Source: Candidatus Brevefilum sp.
GTDB taxonomy: Bacteria; Chloroflexota; Anaerolineae; Anaerolineales; Anaerolineaceae
Direction: 5' to 3'
DNA: 64,000 bases
Assembly (NCBI GenBank): GCA_029210815.1
Contig: JARGGB010000003.1
Coordinates: 1 to 64,000, forward strand
Shown here: piece by piece, positions 1 through 10,512 of the stretch
Position numbering within the stretch: position 1 is the first letter of the stretch
Layout of the letters: every line of letters starts with the position of its first letter
Notes under the pieces: generated by a model
What the model was told of the DNA's origin: nothing
The model's database searches: none
What the model saw: only the letters and a program-made list of their open reading frames with translations
Translations under genes and position numbers: made by a program

Positions 1-1
1 C

Positions 2-295
2 TCCAAAAACCTTGAATTTCAATATGAGCGCGTGATTTATCAAGTCCAATCGGATCGTCCAATATATGCTCTGATGAAACGAAAAGTGACGATCTGTGAA
101 AATGAGAAGGGAGAAATTACTGTTCTATTAAACCAGAAACCTTTACAATTCAAGCGTTTCTACAAACAGCCTAAACAAAATCCAGTCGCATCATCAAAGG
201 AGATTGAAAGACGATCTCATAAGCCAGCTAAAGATCACCCTTGGAGAACCTACGGCCAAAGGATCAATGGACAACCTGTTCATGTTGCTGATTAG
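2..295 (+). pseudogene. C-terminal part of an ISNCY/IS1202-like transposase, truncated by the window edge
   Basis: Frame open from base 2 (SKNLEFQYERVIYQVQSDRPIYALMKRKVTICENEKGEITVLLNQKPLQFKRF...KPAKDHPWR); resembles the C-terminus of ISNCY-type transposases. Whether the full gene is intact cannot be seen. Confidence 0.6.
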
Positions 296-340
296 GACAT
301 TTCTACTTTGCTGAACTATAGGACTCTTTAACTTTGCCTT
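295..340. repeat. Imperfect direct repeat GGACATTTCTACTTTGC / GGACTCTTTAACTTTGC, possible right end of the transposon
   Basis: Read directly, immediately after the transposase stop codon. Confidence 0.45.
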
Positions 341-354
341 GACAGAGGGAAGAT

Positions 355-441
355 AGCTGAAAGCTCAAAGCTCAAAGGTGAAAGCTGGTAGCTGGTAGTT
401 TGTAGTTGGTAGCTCAAAGCTGAAAGCCACAAGCTGAAAGT
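355..441. repeat. Low-complexity repeats of AAGCTGAAAGC / AGCTGGTAGCTGGTAG type
   Basis: Many near-copies of GCTCAAAG, GCTGAAAG and GGTAGCTGGTAG in about 85 bp. Confidence 0.7.
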
Positions 442-446
442 CTTTC

Positions 447-621
447 GTAGGGCGGGATGCGGTTGTCATCCCGCCGATTTATGCTTAATTCCAACAAATT
501 TGGTCAGATAGAGCTGAAATTGAACTTATGCCAATATCGGTGCGGTGAACGCACGTTTTTCATAAAACGTGCATGCGCATGATGCACCCTGAAGGTGCTT
601 CACGCCACCACCGCACCCTAC
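447..621 (-). repeat. REPIN-like long element, inverted orientation relative to the RAYT-flanking copies
   Basis: GTAG-GGCGGGATGCGGTTGTCATCCCGCC ... GGTGCGGTG...GCACGTTTTTCATAAAACGTGC...CACCACCGCACC-CTAC; near-match to the 9550-9727 and 10650-10827 elements. Confidence 0.85.
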
Positions 622-705
622 AAGAAAGAGTCATTTGTAGCATGCCAAATGGATTTCACCTAACCGGACGTGAAAGCAGACGCAAATTCGATTATACTGA
701 TAGAG

Positions 706-1701
706 ATGATGTCTGCGCGGAAAATTCAAGGTTTTGCACTTCTCATACTCTTGCTTATCCTGGGGTTTACGCTGCGGGTGAGCCCGGGGTCCGCACAGGT
801 TACCCCGACCCTGGCTGTTGACCCATCCAGGATCACCGTGCCCCTCGGCAACCGTGCCCAGTTTGAGCTGGAAGTCAGCGACGGCAAAGATGTCAATGCC
901 TTTGATATGATGATCAATTACGATCTTGATCGCCTGACCCTGCTGGATTGGGAGCACGGTGATTACCTTTCAAATCTTACCTGCACCCATCTCATCCAGC
1001 AGCCGGGTGTCCTGGAGCTAAAATGCAACCAGGTATCCCAACCGGAAGTGGACGGTGACGGCATCTTGCTGGTCATGACCTTTGAGACCACCGGCATTGG
1101 TTTCCCGGATGTGACCATCACTGAAGCAGCCTTCATTGATTCCCAGGGGGATATCACCTACCCCGTCCGTCAGCATGCGCTGGTGGAAGTGACATCGGAC
1201 CCAACCTATACGTCAACACCGACCAATACATTCACCCCAACTGTGACCTCCACGCCCACAGCGGGTTTTAGCCCGACACCCTCAAGCACAGGGACATCAA
1301 CGCCGATCTTCAACCCCACCCCGAGCCCAACAGCTGGGACGATTATCCCACCTACAGCCACCTTGGCGGAAACTGAGCCGCCTTACCCGGATCAAGCAAC
1401 AGCCGAGGTAACTGAAGCTGCCTACCCAAGTGGAGAAACGACGGCAGTTATTGATACCCCGATGCCTGATGGCACACCGCCGCCCGACCAAACCAGTGCG
1501 CCAACGGATGAGACTGATGACGAGAATTTTAGCCCCATTGAACCTGAAACACCTTCGCCTGCACAAACTCTGGTGAGAGGTCTTTGGAAAACCGTTTTAT
1601 GGGGAACTTTGATCCTGGGTGGATTGATCCTGCTGGGGATAGGGATGGTTTATATTCTCAGGCGCAAACCCAGCGGGGATGACGAAGACCTGCTCTTGTA
1701 A
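706..1701 (+). CDS. Secreted cohesin-like domain protein with Pro/Thr linker and C-terminal TM anchor
   Basis: Signal peptide, cohesin-like segment (LAVDPSRITVPLGNRAQFELEVSDGKDVNAFDMMINYDLDRLTLLDWE), TPT-rich linker, C-terminal TM and RRK. The 670 ORF start is probably too early; ATG at 706 or 709 precedes the signal peptide. Confidence 0.75.
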   Translation: MMSARKIQGFALLILLLILGFTLRVSPGSAQVTPTLAVDPSRITVPLGNRAQFELEVSDGKDVNAFDMMINYDLDRLTLLDWEHGDYLSNLTCTHLIQQPGVLELKCNQVSQPEVDGDGILLVMTFETTGIGFPDVTITEAAFIDSQGDITYPVRQHALVEVTSDPTYTSTPTNTFTPTVTSTPTAGFSPTPSSTGTSTPIFNPTPSPTAGTIIPPTATLAETEPPYPDQATAEVTEAAYPSGETTAVIDTPMPDGTPPPDQTSAPTDETDDENFSPIEPETPSPAQTLVRGLWKTVLWGTLILGGLILLGIGMVYILRRKPSGDDEDLLL

Positions 1702-2049
1702 GATGGGTTGAGGTGCCATTAATCCGATATTAAGAATCCTTGAAAGGAACTCAGGCTTGATTTATAATTCATTTGGAAATTCCAATCATAAATTGTTGAA
1801 TTTATGGGTTGCAGTTTGAAGTATGCAGACGCAAGGTTTTATTGTTAGATGGAAGCGGTTCTGATCTGAGTATGAATAAGGCTGGGGATATCCCCTTAAG
1901 AAGCGCTGGGGATTTAAGATCAATAACGAACGGATGCTTTCGGATTCAGCTTATGCTGGGTCAGTCTCGAATTGGGCTGGCTTTTTGTGTTTAATTGATT
2001 TCGGAAATTATTGCGTAAAGCTATAGGGTCACCACAGGAGGCAATTGTG

Positions 2050-5000
2050 ATGCAAAGCGAACTGATTTTAAAGAAATTTGGACGTTCAGGATTTTCCCGA
2101 TTTTTAGACAAAGCGATACGGATTTTTATCATCCTGGTGTATTTGCTGACCACCAGCGGGCTGTCGACTATGCGGGTACAGGCGCAGACCACTGATTTGG
2201 AATTAGTGCAGCAGAATACAACCATCACAGGAACACTAAATAACTTTACAGTTACTTTTCCTGTTGATATTCCGGATTCCGTATTGGGTGCTGGTTACTT
2301 TATCAATTCGCGAATCACCTTGAGCACTGAATTACCTGCGGGTGCCACGCTATCAGTGATTAAAGATGGAGTACCTGTCTATAATGACGCATTACCCGAA
2401 GGTGTAACAACCATATTCTGGTTTACAGATCTTGTAGATATGCCAGCATCACCCTTTGACATCCGTTATGAAGGATTAATTGAAAATTATGAAATCACGG
2501 TAAGCGGATTAACCACGGGTTTCGTTTCAAATGTAACCATAGAATCAATTATTTCGACAGACAACACATTTGTGACGGATTTGGTTGTCCTTGATTCTGT
2601 CACCTATATCCTCGATGAAGCACCCCCAGAATTTCAATCTGTTAATCCATTGGAAGGGGCGGTGGTGTTGAGTGCTGATGGCAGTTTTGTCTGGGAAGTG
2701 GATGCAGCGGATACAGGCGGGAATCTTTATGAGCTGGAAGTTGACCACAGCATGGAAGCGAATCTTGCGACACCTGAATTCAGTGTGTATGCTAGTGAAA
2801 CAGATCCATACGGCGGTGAGGGAGCCACATTTGCTTCAGCAGGTGTCTCAGTTTTATATAATGCAACCGAACAGAAGTGGACGATTGACTTCGGGACTGA
2901 TATTACGGATGCCTTAATAGCCAATGGTGGGATTACATTCTATATTGTTTTGAAAGACCAGGCTGGCAATACATGGGGATCGATGAGCCCAACAACAGAG
3001 GAGAATACTTTCCCCTATACCTTTACGCGAGATTTGACCTTGCCATCTTTGGATTCTGTTAATCCCATTGAAGGAGCAGTGGTGTTGAGTGCTGATGGCA
3101 GTTTTGTCTGGGAAGTTGATGCAGCGGATGCAGGTGATAACCTGTCCGAGCTGGAAATTGACCACAGCATGGAAGCAACCTTAACTGAATTCAGTGTGTA
3201 TGCAGATGCGGCCAATCCTTACGGGACACCTGAAGATCAAGCGCAATTTGAAGCAGCAGGTGTGACGGTGACCTACGATGCGGGTTTGCAGAAATGGACG
3301 ATCGATTTTGGATCTGCCGTTACGGATGCCTTAATAGCTAATGGCGGGATTACATTCTATATTGTTTTGAAAGACCAGGCTGGCAATACCTGGGGATCGA
3401 TGAGCCCGACGACAGAGGAGAATACCTTTGTATATAGTTTAACAGAGTTAGAGCCATTGACCTCGGTCTCAATTGACGGGACAGCAGAATTTGGTCAGAC
3501 GCTGACAGCGGTGGTGGTGCCGACTGGTGCCACAGCCAATTATCAATGGAAGATCTCCGGTACAGTGGATGGCACGTATACAAACATCACAGATGCGACG
3601 AACAGTACATACGCAATTGCAGCAGGTGATGTTGGCAAATACATCAAGGTTGAGGCAACGGGTACAGATGCTTATACGGACACGGTGACCAGTGCAGCAG
3701 TGGGACCTGTGGCAGAGAAGACAGTGACGATTGCAGCGATCCCTGGTGTGGTGGTACCGGTACAGGGTGCGGAGCCAGTGAGTGTGACTGGCGAAACTGC
3801 CGAATACACAGGGACGGTGACATGGTCACCCAATGATAACCCCTTTGAATACTACGAAATATATACAGCGACAATCACGCTGACGGCGAAGGACGGTTAT
3901 ACCTTTGATGGTGTAAGCGAAGACTTCTTCACAGTTGCTGGAGCGACATTGGTCAGCAATGCAGTTGATTCAGGTGTTGTGACAGCGGTGTTTCCGAGGA
4001 CGGAAGCGGAGCCATTGACCTCGGTCTCAATTGACGGAACTGCTCAATATGGCAATACCCTGACAGCATCTGTATTACCTGTAGATGCAACGGTGGATTA
4101 CCAGTGGCTGTCTTCATTTGATGGTATTGACTATCTACCAATTTCTGGCGCAACGACAAGTTCATTCATCATTCCTTCAGGCTACGTGGGCATGTACCTC
4201 ATGGTGGAAGCAGCCGGTACCGGTGCTTACGCCGGTACAGTCACCAGCGACCCGGTTATTGTGAGCGCCAGGCCGATAACAGTAACGGCAGATCCACAAA
4301 CCAAGGTTTATGGTTACACGGATCCAGCGCTGACTTACCAGGTCACCAGCGGCGACCTCGTGGGTGAGGACGACTTCACCGGCGCACTGACTCGTGTGGC
4401 AGGTGAGAATGTGGGCAGTTATGAGATAAAGCAGGGTGAGTTGGCACTGAATGCCGATTATGTACTGACATATGTTTCGGATGATCTGACCATCACAGCC
4501 CGACCCCTCACGGTGATGGCTGATGCAAAGAGCAAAATTTACGGCCAATTTGACCCGGCATTTACGTACACCCTTATCGGCGAATTGGTTGCAGGTGACA
4601 GTTTCAGCGGCGGGCTGGGGCGTGTTGGCGGTGAAGATGTAGGTACTTATGCGATCTTCCAGGCAACACTGACAGCTGGCGACAATTATGAAATTACCTA
4701 TAATGGTGCGTTGTTAACGATCAATCCCAGGCCAATTGAGGTAACGGCTGATGCGAAGAGCAAGGTTTATGGCGATATTGACCCTGGTTTAACCTATCAT
4801 ATCTCGGGCACACTGGTTGCCGGGGATGCATTCACTGGTATGCTGACGAGGGTTGCTGGGGAGAAAGTCGGCAGTTATACCATCGAGAAAGGCACACTGG
4901 CGCTCAGTACGAATTACACCCTGACTTATATACCAGCCAGCCTCACCATCACAGCCAAACCGATCACGGTCACGGCAGATCCAAAGACGAAGGTCTACGG

Positions 5001-8000
5001 TGATGCTGACCCCGTATTCACATACACCTATCCGCCGGACGGTCTTGAATTCGAAGACGCATTTGACGGTGCTTTAGGAAGAGCAGGAGGGGAGGATGTG
5101 GGTTCGTATGCAATTAACATCGGGAGCCTGGTGATCCTTGATGAAAATGATGGCGACAACTATAATCTGACATTTGTGCCGGCTAATTTGACAATCACTG
5201 CCAAGCCGATCACGGTGACAGCGACCCCACAGACCAAGGTCTATGGCGACCCGGACCCGGCTTTAACTTACACGTATACGACAGGCGGCCTTGAATTTGA
5301 TGATAAGTTCGACGGCCTTTTGGGAAGAGCACCCGGCGAGGGTGTGGGCGCATACGCAATTAACATCGGGAGCTTGGTGATCCTGGATGGAAATGATGGC
5401 GACAACTATAACCTGACCTTTGTGTCAGCGGATTTGGAAATCACGCCCAAGCCGATCACGGTAACGGCAGATCCCAAAACGAAGACTTATGGTTTACCGG
5501 ATCCGCCGCTGACCTATACCTATGCCCCCGAATTAGAAGCAGGAGACAGCTTTAGCGGCGGCCTGGCACGTATTGGCGGCGAGAACGTGGGCAGTTACAC
5601 GATCACGGACGGCAACTTAACTGCCGGCAGCAATTACACAATCACTTACAATTCCGCCGAATTAACAATTACTGTCCGCGCCATTGAGGTCACGGCGACA
5701 GCAAAGACCAAGATTTACGGCGATTCAGACCCTGTGCTGACCTATACGATTACCGATGGGTCGCTGGCATATATGGATACCTTTAGCGGTGACCTGGTAC
5801 GCGAAGCAGGTGAGATTGTTGGCATTTATGAAATTCAACAAGGGACCTTATCCCTCAGCACGAATTACCACCTGACTTATGTGCCCGCAAATTTCACAAT
5901 CACACAGAGGCCGATCACGGTAACAGCGGATAATCGCTCCAAGACCATTGGCGAAGATGATCCTGAATTGACATACACAGTAGAAGGTTCGCTGGCGTTT
6001 ATAGATACATTTGATGGCATTTTAGAAAGAGAGCCAGGAGAGGATGTGGGCACTTATCCAATCAATCAAGGGACCCTAGAAATAGTGGATGGTTATGAAG
6101 GTGCGAATTACAATCTAAGTTTTGTTCCGGGCACCTTTACGATATCGCCACTGCCAATCGTCACGGTGACGGCTGATCCCCAATCCAAGGTCTATGGGGA
6201 AGACGATCCTGCCTTTACCTATACTTATTCCCCGAATGATCCCCCCATCGTCTTCACAGGATCCCTCACCCGTGTTAATACCAGTGAAAATGTGGGAACT
6301 TACCAGATCACAAAGGGGACACTCGCCGCTGAAGGTTATGAAATTGATTTTGTTTCAGCAAACCTGACGATAACAAAAAGACCCATCGAGGTGACGGCAG
6401 ACACACAAACCAAGGTTTATGGGGATTCCGACCCTGTTTTGACTTATCAGATTACTGACGGCACCAAGCTCGAAACGGATGTTTTTTCCGGCATCCTTGA
6501 GAGAGCCGCAGGTGAGAATGTGGGTACCTATGCCATTAACCAGGGCACGCTGACCCTGGGAAGCAATTACGAGATCACCTTTGTGTCGGCAAACCTGGTA
6601 ATTACGCCCAGGTCCGTCACAGTTACGGCTCACCCACAAACAAAGACCTATGGGGATGCTGACCCTGACCTGACCTACCAGATGACGGCGGGTGAGCTGA
6701 TCGGCGAGGATGATTTCACTGGTGAACTTGAACGAGCTGCTGGCGAGGATGTTGGGACTTATCTTATCAACAAGGGCAGCCTGACATTGGGGAGTAATTA
6801 TGCCATTACTTTTGTTCCGGCGAACCTGACAATCACAGAAAGACCGATCACGGTGTCAGCGGACATAAAAACTAAAACCTATGGTGATGATGATCCTGCC
6901 CTGACCAAAAGCATCACCAGCGGATCCCTTGCCTTCGCCGATGTTCTTTCAGGTACCTTGACCCGTGACCCGGGTGAGGATGTGGGCGTTTACGACATCC
7001 TGAAGGGGAGCCTGGCAGTTGATGACGGCAATGATGGCGATAATTACAACCTCACATTTGTTCCATCGACCCTGACGATCAATGAAAGGCCGATTTCGGT
7101 GACGGCTGCCCTGCAGACCAAGATTTATGGCGAATCTGACCCGGAATTCACCTATGAGATCACCAGCGGTTCCCTTGTCTTCACGGATGACTTTACGGGC
7201 GAGTTATCCCGTGACCCGGGTGAGGATGTAGGCGATTACGCCATCACAATAGGGACTTTGACCCTGGGCACGAATTACAACCTGACTTTGGTGTCAGCAA
7301 ACCTGGAAATCGAGGCGCGGCCGATCACGATCACAGCCGATGATGCCTGGAAGGTGGTAGGCGATGCAGACCCGGCCTTAACCTATCAAATGACTAGCGG
7401 CAGCCTGGTTGAGCCGGATGTAATCACCGGTGCCCTTGACCGGGTGTCAGGTGAAGCCATTGGTATCTATGCAATCCAGCAGGGGACCCTGGCAGTCGAT
7501 GACGGGAACAACGGCGATAATTACGACCTCACATTTGTGGAAGGCGTCTTTGAAATCATAGCCGCGCTGGAAGAAGATTGTTTGACCATGGATGTAAATT
7601 ATCTGAAATATCACCTGGCATCGGGTGAAACGGGCAGCCTGAGCTTCTACCTGACCAATACCTGTGAGAATGGCGTGGGCTTTGAGATAATGGAACGTAA
7701 GACCCTCGTTCGCCAGGATTTTGAAGAAGGGCTCATGCCGCCCACAGACTGGATGACCAAAGTGGGTCTTGATGATGCCAATGACACTTTTGAATGGGAC
7801 ATCAGGGATGCTCTCAGCAATCCAGATCATGTTGATGAAGGTCGCTATGCCGCCTGGTCGAGCTATGATGAAAATAATATCAAAGATGAGTGGCTGCTGT
7901 CGCCGGCCTTTGACCCGGCTGATCTCAGCGATCTTAAACTGACTTTCAGGGCATTTTCATCCACGGTATATTACCGGGACGCGACCATAAAGGTTTGGGT

Positions 8001-8424
8001 GACAGATGCAGATGGCGATCCCATTACCGATTTTTCAGAGGAAGCCATTTGGGATATGATCCGTGATGAAACCTGGACTGGTTATCAGCACCGTACAGTT
8101 TTACTCGATTTGAGCGACTTTGCGGGCTACGCAGAGCCGATCCGGCTTGCCTGGCAGTATGTGGGTATTGATGGCAATTCATTTGGATTGGATATGATTG
8201 ATATCAGCGCTGCTTCTGAGGTGGATTGGCTTTCAAGCGACCCGACCTGGGGCACGGTACCGGCGGGTGAAACGATTAACATCGATGTAACCTTCGATTC
8301 ATCAGGCTTAGCTGTGGGTGAATATGAAGGAACCCTGGAAGCATCGCCTCTGGCACCAATCCCGGTAAAATTGTTTGTGATGGATGCCACCAATAAATTG
8401 TATCTGCCCCTGATTGTCAGGTAA
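2050..8424 (+). CDS. Giant MBG-repeat surface adhesin with C-terminal cleaved-adhesin/MAM-like domain
   Basis: AGGAGG at 2036-2041 supports ATG at 2050 rather than the TTG at 2011. About 14 repeats of [RK]PITVTADPQTKVYGDxDPxLTY...NYxLTFVxAxLTI, two N-terminal Ig-like duplications, C-terminus KLYLPLIVR. Confidence 0.85.
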   Translation: MQSELILKKFGRSGFSRFLDKAIRIFIILVYLLTTSGLSTMRVQAQTTDLELVQQNTTITGTLNNFTVTFPVDIPDSVLGAGYFINSRITLSTELPAGATLSVIKDGVPVYNDALPEGVTTIFWFTDLVDMPASPFDIRYEGLIENYEITVSGLTTGFVSNVTIESIISTDNTFVTDLVVLDSVTYILDEAPPEFQSVNPLEGAVVLSADGSFVWEVDAADTGGNLYELEVDHSMEANLATPEFSVYASETDPYGGEGATFASAGVSVLYNATEQKWTIDFGTDITDALIANGGITFYIVLKDQAGNTWGSMSPTTEENTFPYTFTRDLTLPSLDSVNPIEGAVVLSADGSFVWEVDAADAGDNLSELEIDHSMEATLTEFSVYADAANPYGTPEDQAQFEAAGVTVTYDAGLQKWTIDFGSAVTDALIANGGITFYIVLKDQAGNTWGSMSPTTEENTFVYSLTELEPLTSVSIDGTAEFGQTLTAVVVPTGATANYQWKISGTVDGTYTNITDATNSTYAIAAGDVGKYIKVEATGTDAYTDTVTSAAVGPVAEKTVTIAAIPGVVVPVQGAEPVSVTGETAEYTGTVTWSPNDNPFEYYEIYTATITLTAKDGYTFDGVSEDFFTVAGATLVSNAVDSGVVTAVFPRTEAEPLTSVSIDGTAQYGNTLTASVLPVDATVDYQWLSSFDGIDYLPISGATTSSFIIPSGYVGMYLMVEAAGTGAYAGTVTSDPVIVSARPITVTADPQTKVYGYTDPALTYQVTSGDLVGEDDFTGALTRVAGENVGSYEIKQGELALNADYVLTYVSDDLTITARPLTVMADAKSKIYGQFDPAFTYTLIGELVAGDSFSGGLGRVGGEDVGTYAIFQATLTAGDNYEITYNGALLTINPRPIEVTADAKSKVYGDIDPGLTYHISGTLVAGDAFTGMLTRVAGEKVGSYTIEKGTLALSTNYTLTYIPASLTITAKPITVTADPKTKVYGDADPVFTYTYPPDGLEFEDAFDGALGRAGGEDVGSYAINIGSLVILDENDGDNYNLTFVPANLTITAKPITVTATPQTKVYGDPDPALTYTYTTGGLEFDDKFDGLLGRAPGEGVGAYAINIGSLVILDGNDGDNYNLTFVSADLEITPKPITVTADPKTKTYGLPDPPLTYTYAPELEAGDSFSGGLARIGGENVGSYTITDGNLTAGSNYTITYNSAELTITVRAIEVTATAKTKIYGDSDPVLTYTITDGSLAYMDTFSGDLVREAGEIVGIYEIQQGTLSLSTNYHLTYVPANFTITQRPITVTADNRSKTIGEDDPELTYTVEGSLAFIDTFDGILEREPGEDVGTYPINQGTLEIVDGYEGANYNLSFVPGTFTISPLPIVTVTADPQSKVYGEDDPAFTYTYSPNDPPIVFTGSLTRVNTSENVGTYQITKGTLAAEGYEIDFVSANLTITKRPIEVTADTQTKVYGDSDPVLTYQITDGTKLETDVFSGILERAAGENVGTYAINQGTLTLGSNYEITFVSANLVITPRSVTVTAHPQTKTYGDADPDLTYQMTAGELIGEDDFTGELERAAGEDVGTYLINKGSLTLGSNYAITFVPANLTITERPITVSADIKTKTYGDDDPALTKSITSGSLAFADVLSGTLTRDPGEDVGVYDILKGSLAVDDGNDGDNYNLTFVPSTLTINERPISVTAALQTKIYGESDPEFTYEITSGSLVFTDDFTGELSRDPGEDVGDYAITIGTLTLGTNYNLTLVSANLEIEARPITITADDAWKVVGDADPALTYQMTSGSLVEPDVITGALDRVSGEAIGIYAIQQGTLAVDDGNNGDNYDLTFVEGVFEIIAALEEDCLTMDVNYLKYHLASGETGSLSFYLTNTCENGVGFEIMERKTLVRQDFEEGLMPPTDWMTKVGLDDANDTFEWDIRDALSNPDHVDEGRYAAWSSYDENNIKDEWLLSPAFDPADLSDLKLTFRAFSSTVYYRDATIKVWVTDADGDPITDFSEEAIWDMIRDETWTGYQHRTVLLDLSDFAGYAEPIRLAWQYVGIDGNSFGLDMIDISAASEVDWLSSDPTWGTVPAGETINIDVTFDSSGLAVGEYEGTLEASPLAPIPVKLFVMDATNKLYLPLIVR

Positions 8425-8467
8425 GGGCTTAAGAATATCTAAAAATCCAGCAAAAAGATAAACAAAA

Positions 8468-8500
8468 AAGAACCCCCGGATAAGTTTTCTGGGGGTTCTT
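8468..8500. terminator. Bidirectional Rho-independent terminator
   Basis: AAGAACCCCC-N13-GGGGGTTCTT between convergent genes. Confidence 0.8.
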
Positions 8501-8547
8501 ACTGTTAATGATCGCTTACGAAATGGTTAATAATACAGCTTACGGAC

Positions 8548-9315
8548 TTATTCAACCCTGGTCGGTGTCGGCACCGGCGTTGGTGGTATTGGCGTTGGTG
8601 GTACTGCCGTTGGCGGCGGTGAGGTTGGCCGCGGCGGGGATGTTGGCTGCGGCGGCACCGGCGTGTTGGACGGTTTCGGTTTCGGCTTGTCCGTCGGGGT
8701 GCGGGTGGGCGGGACGTAAGGCGGGACGTAGCGTGTGGCTGTGGCGGTCGGCGTTGGGGTCGCGGTTTCAGTGGGTGTGACCGTCGAGGTGCTGGTGACG
8801 GTGCTCGTCTCGGTGAATACGCTGGTGGGGGTGTAGGTCGCGGTAGGTGTGAAGGTCGGCGTGTTCGTTGCGGGAAGGGCAGTCCGTGTGGGGGTGTTTG
8901 TTGGGGGCAGGGTTGCGGTGGGGGTGGGCCTGGTGAACAGGTCGCCGACACCGGCAAACAAACCGCCCACGCCGTTAGAAATGTTCTTCCCGATACTGGA
9001 AATTTCACGGGGGAACAGGAAACCGACGGTTGAGAGGAGGGCGACCACGAGCACGACCCACAGCCACTTGCTTTGCAGAATTTTCGTATGGGTGGGCTGG
9101 GCAGCCCGAAGTTCTTTGGGGAAGCCGTTCACCCAGCCTTTGAGATAACCTGGGCAGTCGATATGAGAATCCGCCAGGCAGTGTGTGCGCTGGTGTTCCA
9201 GTGACACCGGCACCGGTCTTTTCGATCGATAGCACGAATTGCCTTCATAGGGGAAGGCGGTACTGGTATTGGGATCATCAATCAGGCCGAGATACGGGCA
9301 AATTTTAGGTTCCAT
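8548..9315 (-). CDS. Cys4 N-terminal module plus TM plus Thr/Pro-rich protein (paralog A)
   Basis: [61 protein letters not shown], then TM, then TPT-rich tail; three paralogs nearby. Confidence 0.75.
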   Translation of the reverse strand: MEPKICPYLGLIDDPNTSTAFPYEGNSCYRSKRPVPVSLEHQRTHCLADSHIDCPGYLKGWVNGFPKELRAAQPTHTKILQSKWLWVVLVVALLSTVGFLFPREISSIGKNISNGVGGLFAGVGDLFTRPTPTATLPPTNTPTRTALPATNTPTFTPTATYTPTSVFTETSTVTSTSTVTPTETATPTPTATATRYVPPYVPPTRTPTDKPKPKPSNTPVPPQPTSPPRPTSPPPTAVPPTPIPPTPVPTPTRVE

Positions 9316-9416
9316 AGATTCATCTTATTCAATAATAAAAGTATAAACTGGCATTTAATGACACAATAATTGAGACAGCTGTCTTAATTTTCAAACCCTT
9401 TATTAACAGGTAATAA

Positions 9417-9422
9417 ATTATA
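9417..9422 (-). promoter_or_regulatory. -10 box (TATAAT on minus strand) of paralog A
   Basis: GATAGTATAATTTATTA on the minus strand, about 102 bp upstream of the start; conserved upstream of paralogs B and C. Confidence 0.5.
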
Positions 9423-9549
9423 CTATCTTTTTTTTAGATGATTTTAAGACTTTTAGATATTCAAATCGAAATGTTTTGTAAACATTCCCCGTGCAATTTT
9501 TACACCAGAATGAATGGGGTTCCGTGCATACCTCTGCATAGAGTTTTCT

Positions 9550-9727
9550 GTAGGGTGCGGTGCTGGCATGAAGCACCTTCAGGGTGCATCATGCGCATGC
9601 AAGTTTTATGAAAAACATGCGTTCACCGCACCATTATCGGCAAAAGATCGATGCCAATCCTATCTGACCAAATTAATTGGGGATGCATGCGTTAAAGCGG
9701 CGGGATGAAAACCGCATCCCGCCCTAC
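9550..9727 (+). repeat. Long REPIN-like element (L copy, left of RAYT)
   Basis: GTAG-GGTGCGGTG...CACCGCACC...spacer...GGCGGGATGAAAACCGCATCCCGCC-CTAC. Confidence 0.9.
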
Positions 9728-9739
9728 AATGACTTTTTT

Positions 9740-9864
9740 GTAGGGTGCTGTGCGTTTTTCACCGCACCATTATCGAACTAAGTTTAATATCAACCCTATC
9801 TGACCAAATTTGTATTGGAATGGATGCATAAAAACGGCGGGATGTAAACCGCATCCCGCCCTAC
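9740..9864 (+). repeat. Short REPIN-like element (S copy, left of RAYT)
   Basis: GTAG-GGTGCTGTGCGTTTTTCACCGCACC ... GGCGGGATGTAAACCGCATCCCGCC-CTAC. Confidence 0.9.
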
Positions 9865-9927
9865 AACGTTTCCAATTTTAATTTTGTCTAACAATGTAAT
9901 GTGTTGCTGATTGTGATAAACTACAAA

Positions 9928-10479
9928 TCATTCCCCAAAATTAAATTTTTCTTGATCAACTTTATATCCCTCTCCCCAGCCAATTTCATAATTTTCTTCT
10001 TGAACATAATCAAAAAAACTCGAACATGGCCAATCTTTCACGCTTTCTACCAAACCATGTTTAACGGGATTGTAATGGATGTAATCGATATGTCTATTGA
10101 GGTCCAAATCATCACGGATGTAATGCTCCCAAAAGCGCCTTTGCCACAAACCACTTTCCCCGCGTTTGCCTTGTGAGAGGTTAGGCGATCGCAAATATCC
10201 AAAATCACTTAAATAATTTTTTGAAAATCTCTTCTTTACTTCAGCAATTCTTGTTGAATAATTGGCATCATCATCTGGCATTTGCCATAGCAAATGTACA
10301 TGATCTGGCAAAATACAAAATGCTTTCGTGATAAAAGGATGTATATTTTTTACATGATTGATTGAATCAAGGAGTAACTGCCTGGCTTCTGATTGAAGGA
10401 ATATTTTTTCCCTTTTGTACGTAACTAAAGTTAAAAAGTATGTTCCACCTTTAATTTTTACTCTTCGGTAATTAGGCAT
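9928..10479 (-). CDS. REP-associated tyrosine transposase (RAYT, Y1_Tnp/IS200-like)
   Basis: MPNYRRVKIKGGTYFLTLVTYKR...CILPDHVHLLWQMP (HUH motif)...LWQRRFWEHYIRDDLDLNRHIDYIHYNPVKHGLV. The track start at 10494 is 15 nt upstream of this ATG. Confidence 0.92.
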   Translation of the reverse strand: MPNYRRVKIKGGTYFLTLVTYKREKIFLQSEARQLLLDSINHVKNIHPFITKAFCILPDHVHLLWQMPDDDANYSTRIAEVKKRFSKNYLSDFGYLRSPNLSQGKRGESGLWQRRFWEHYIRDDLDLNRHIDYIHYNPVKHGLVESVKDWPCSSFFDYVQEENYEIGWGEGYKVDQEKFNFGE

Positions 10480-10512
10480 AAAAAGATTATACAATAGAAA
10501 ATTTCGTTTTTT

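Noticed and set aside
631-957. ORFs 573..821 (+) and 631..957 (-)
   Set aside because: Overlap the REPIN-like repeat and the well-supported cohesin-like CDS; no recognisable protein features.
2545-7830. Antisense ORFs within the adhesin gene (2545, 2914, 4177, 6355, 7447 and others)
   Set aside because: Shadow frames of a repetitive coding sequence; low complexity and no domain support.
8505-9148. Overlapping ORFs 8505..9008 (-), 8508..8780 (+), 8849..9148 (+)
   Set aside because: Alternate frames of the Thr/Pro-rich tail of paralog A; Arg/Pro- or Val/Gly-rich compositional artefacts.
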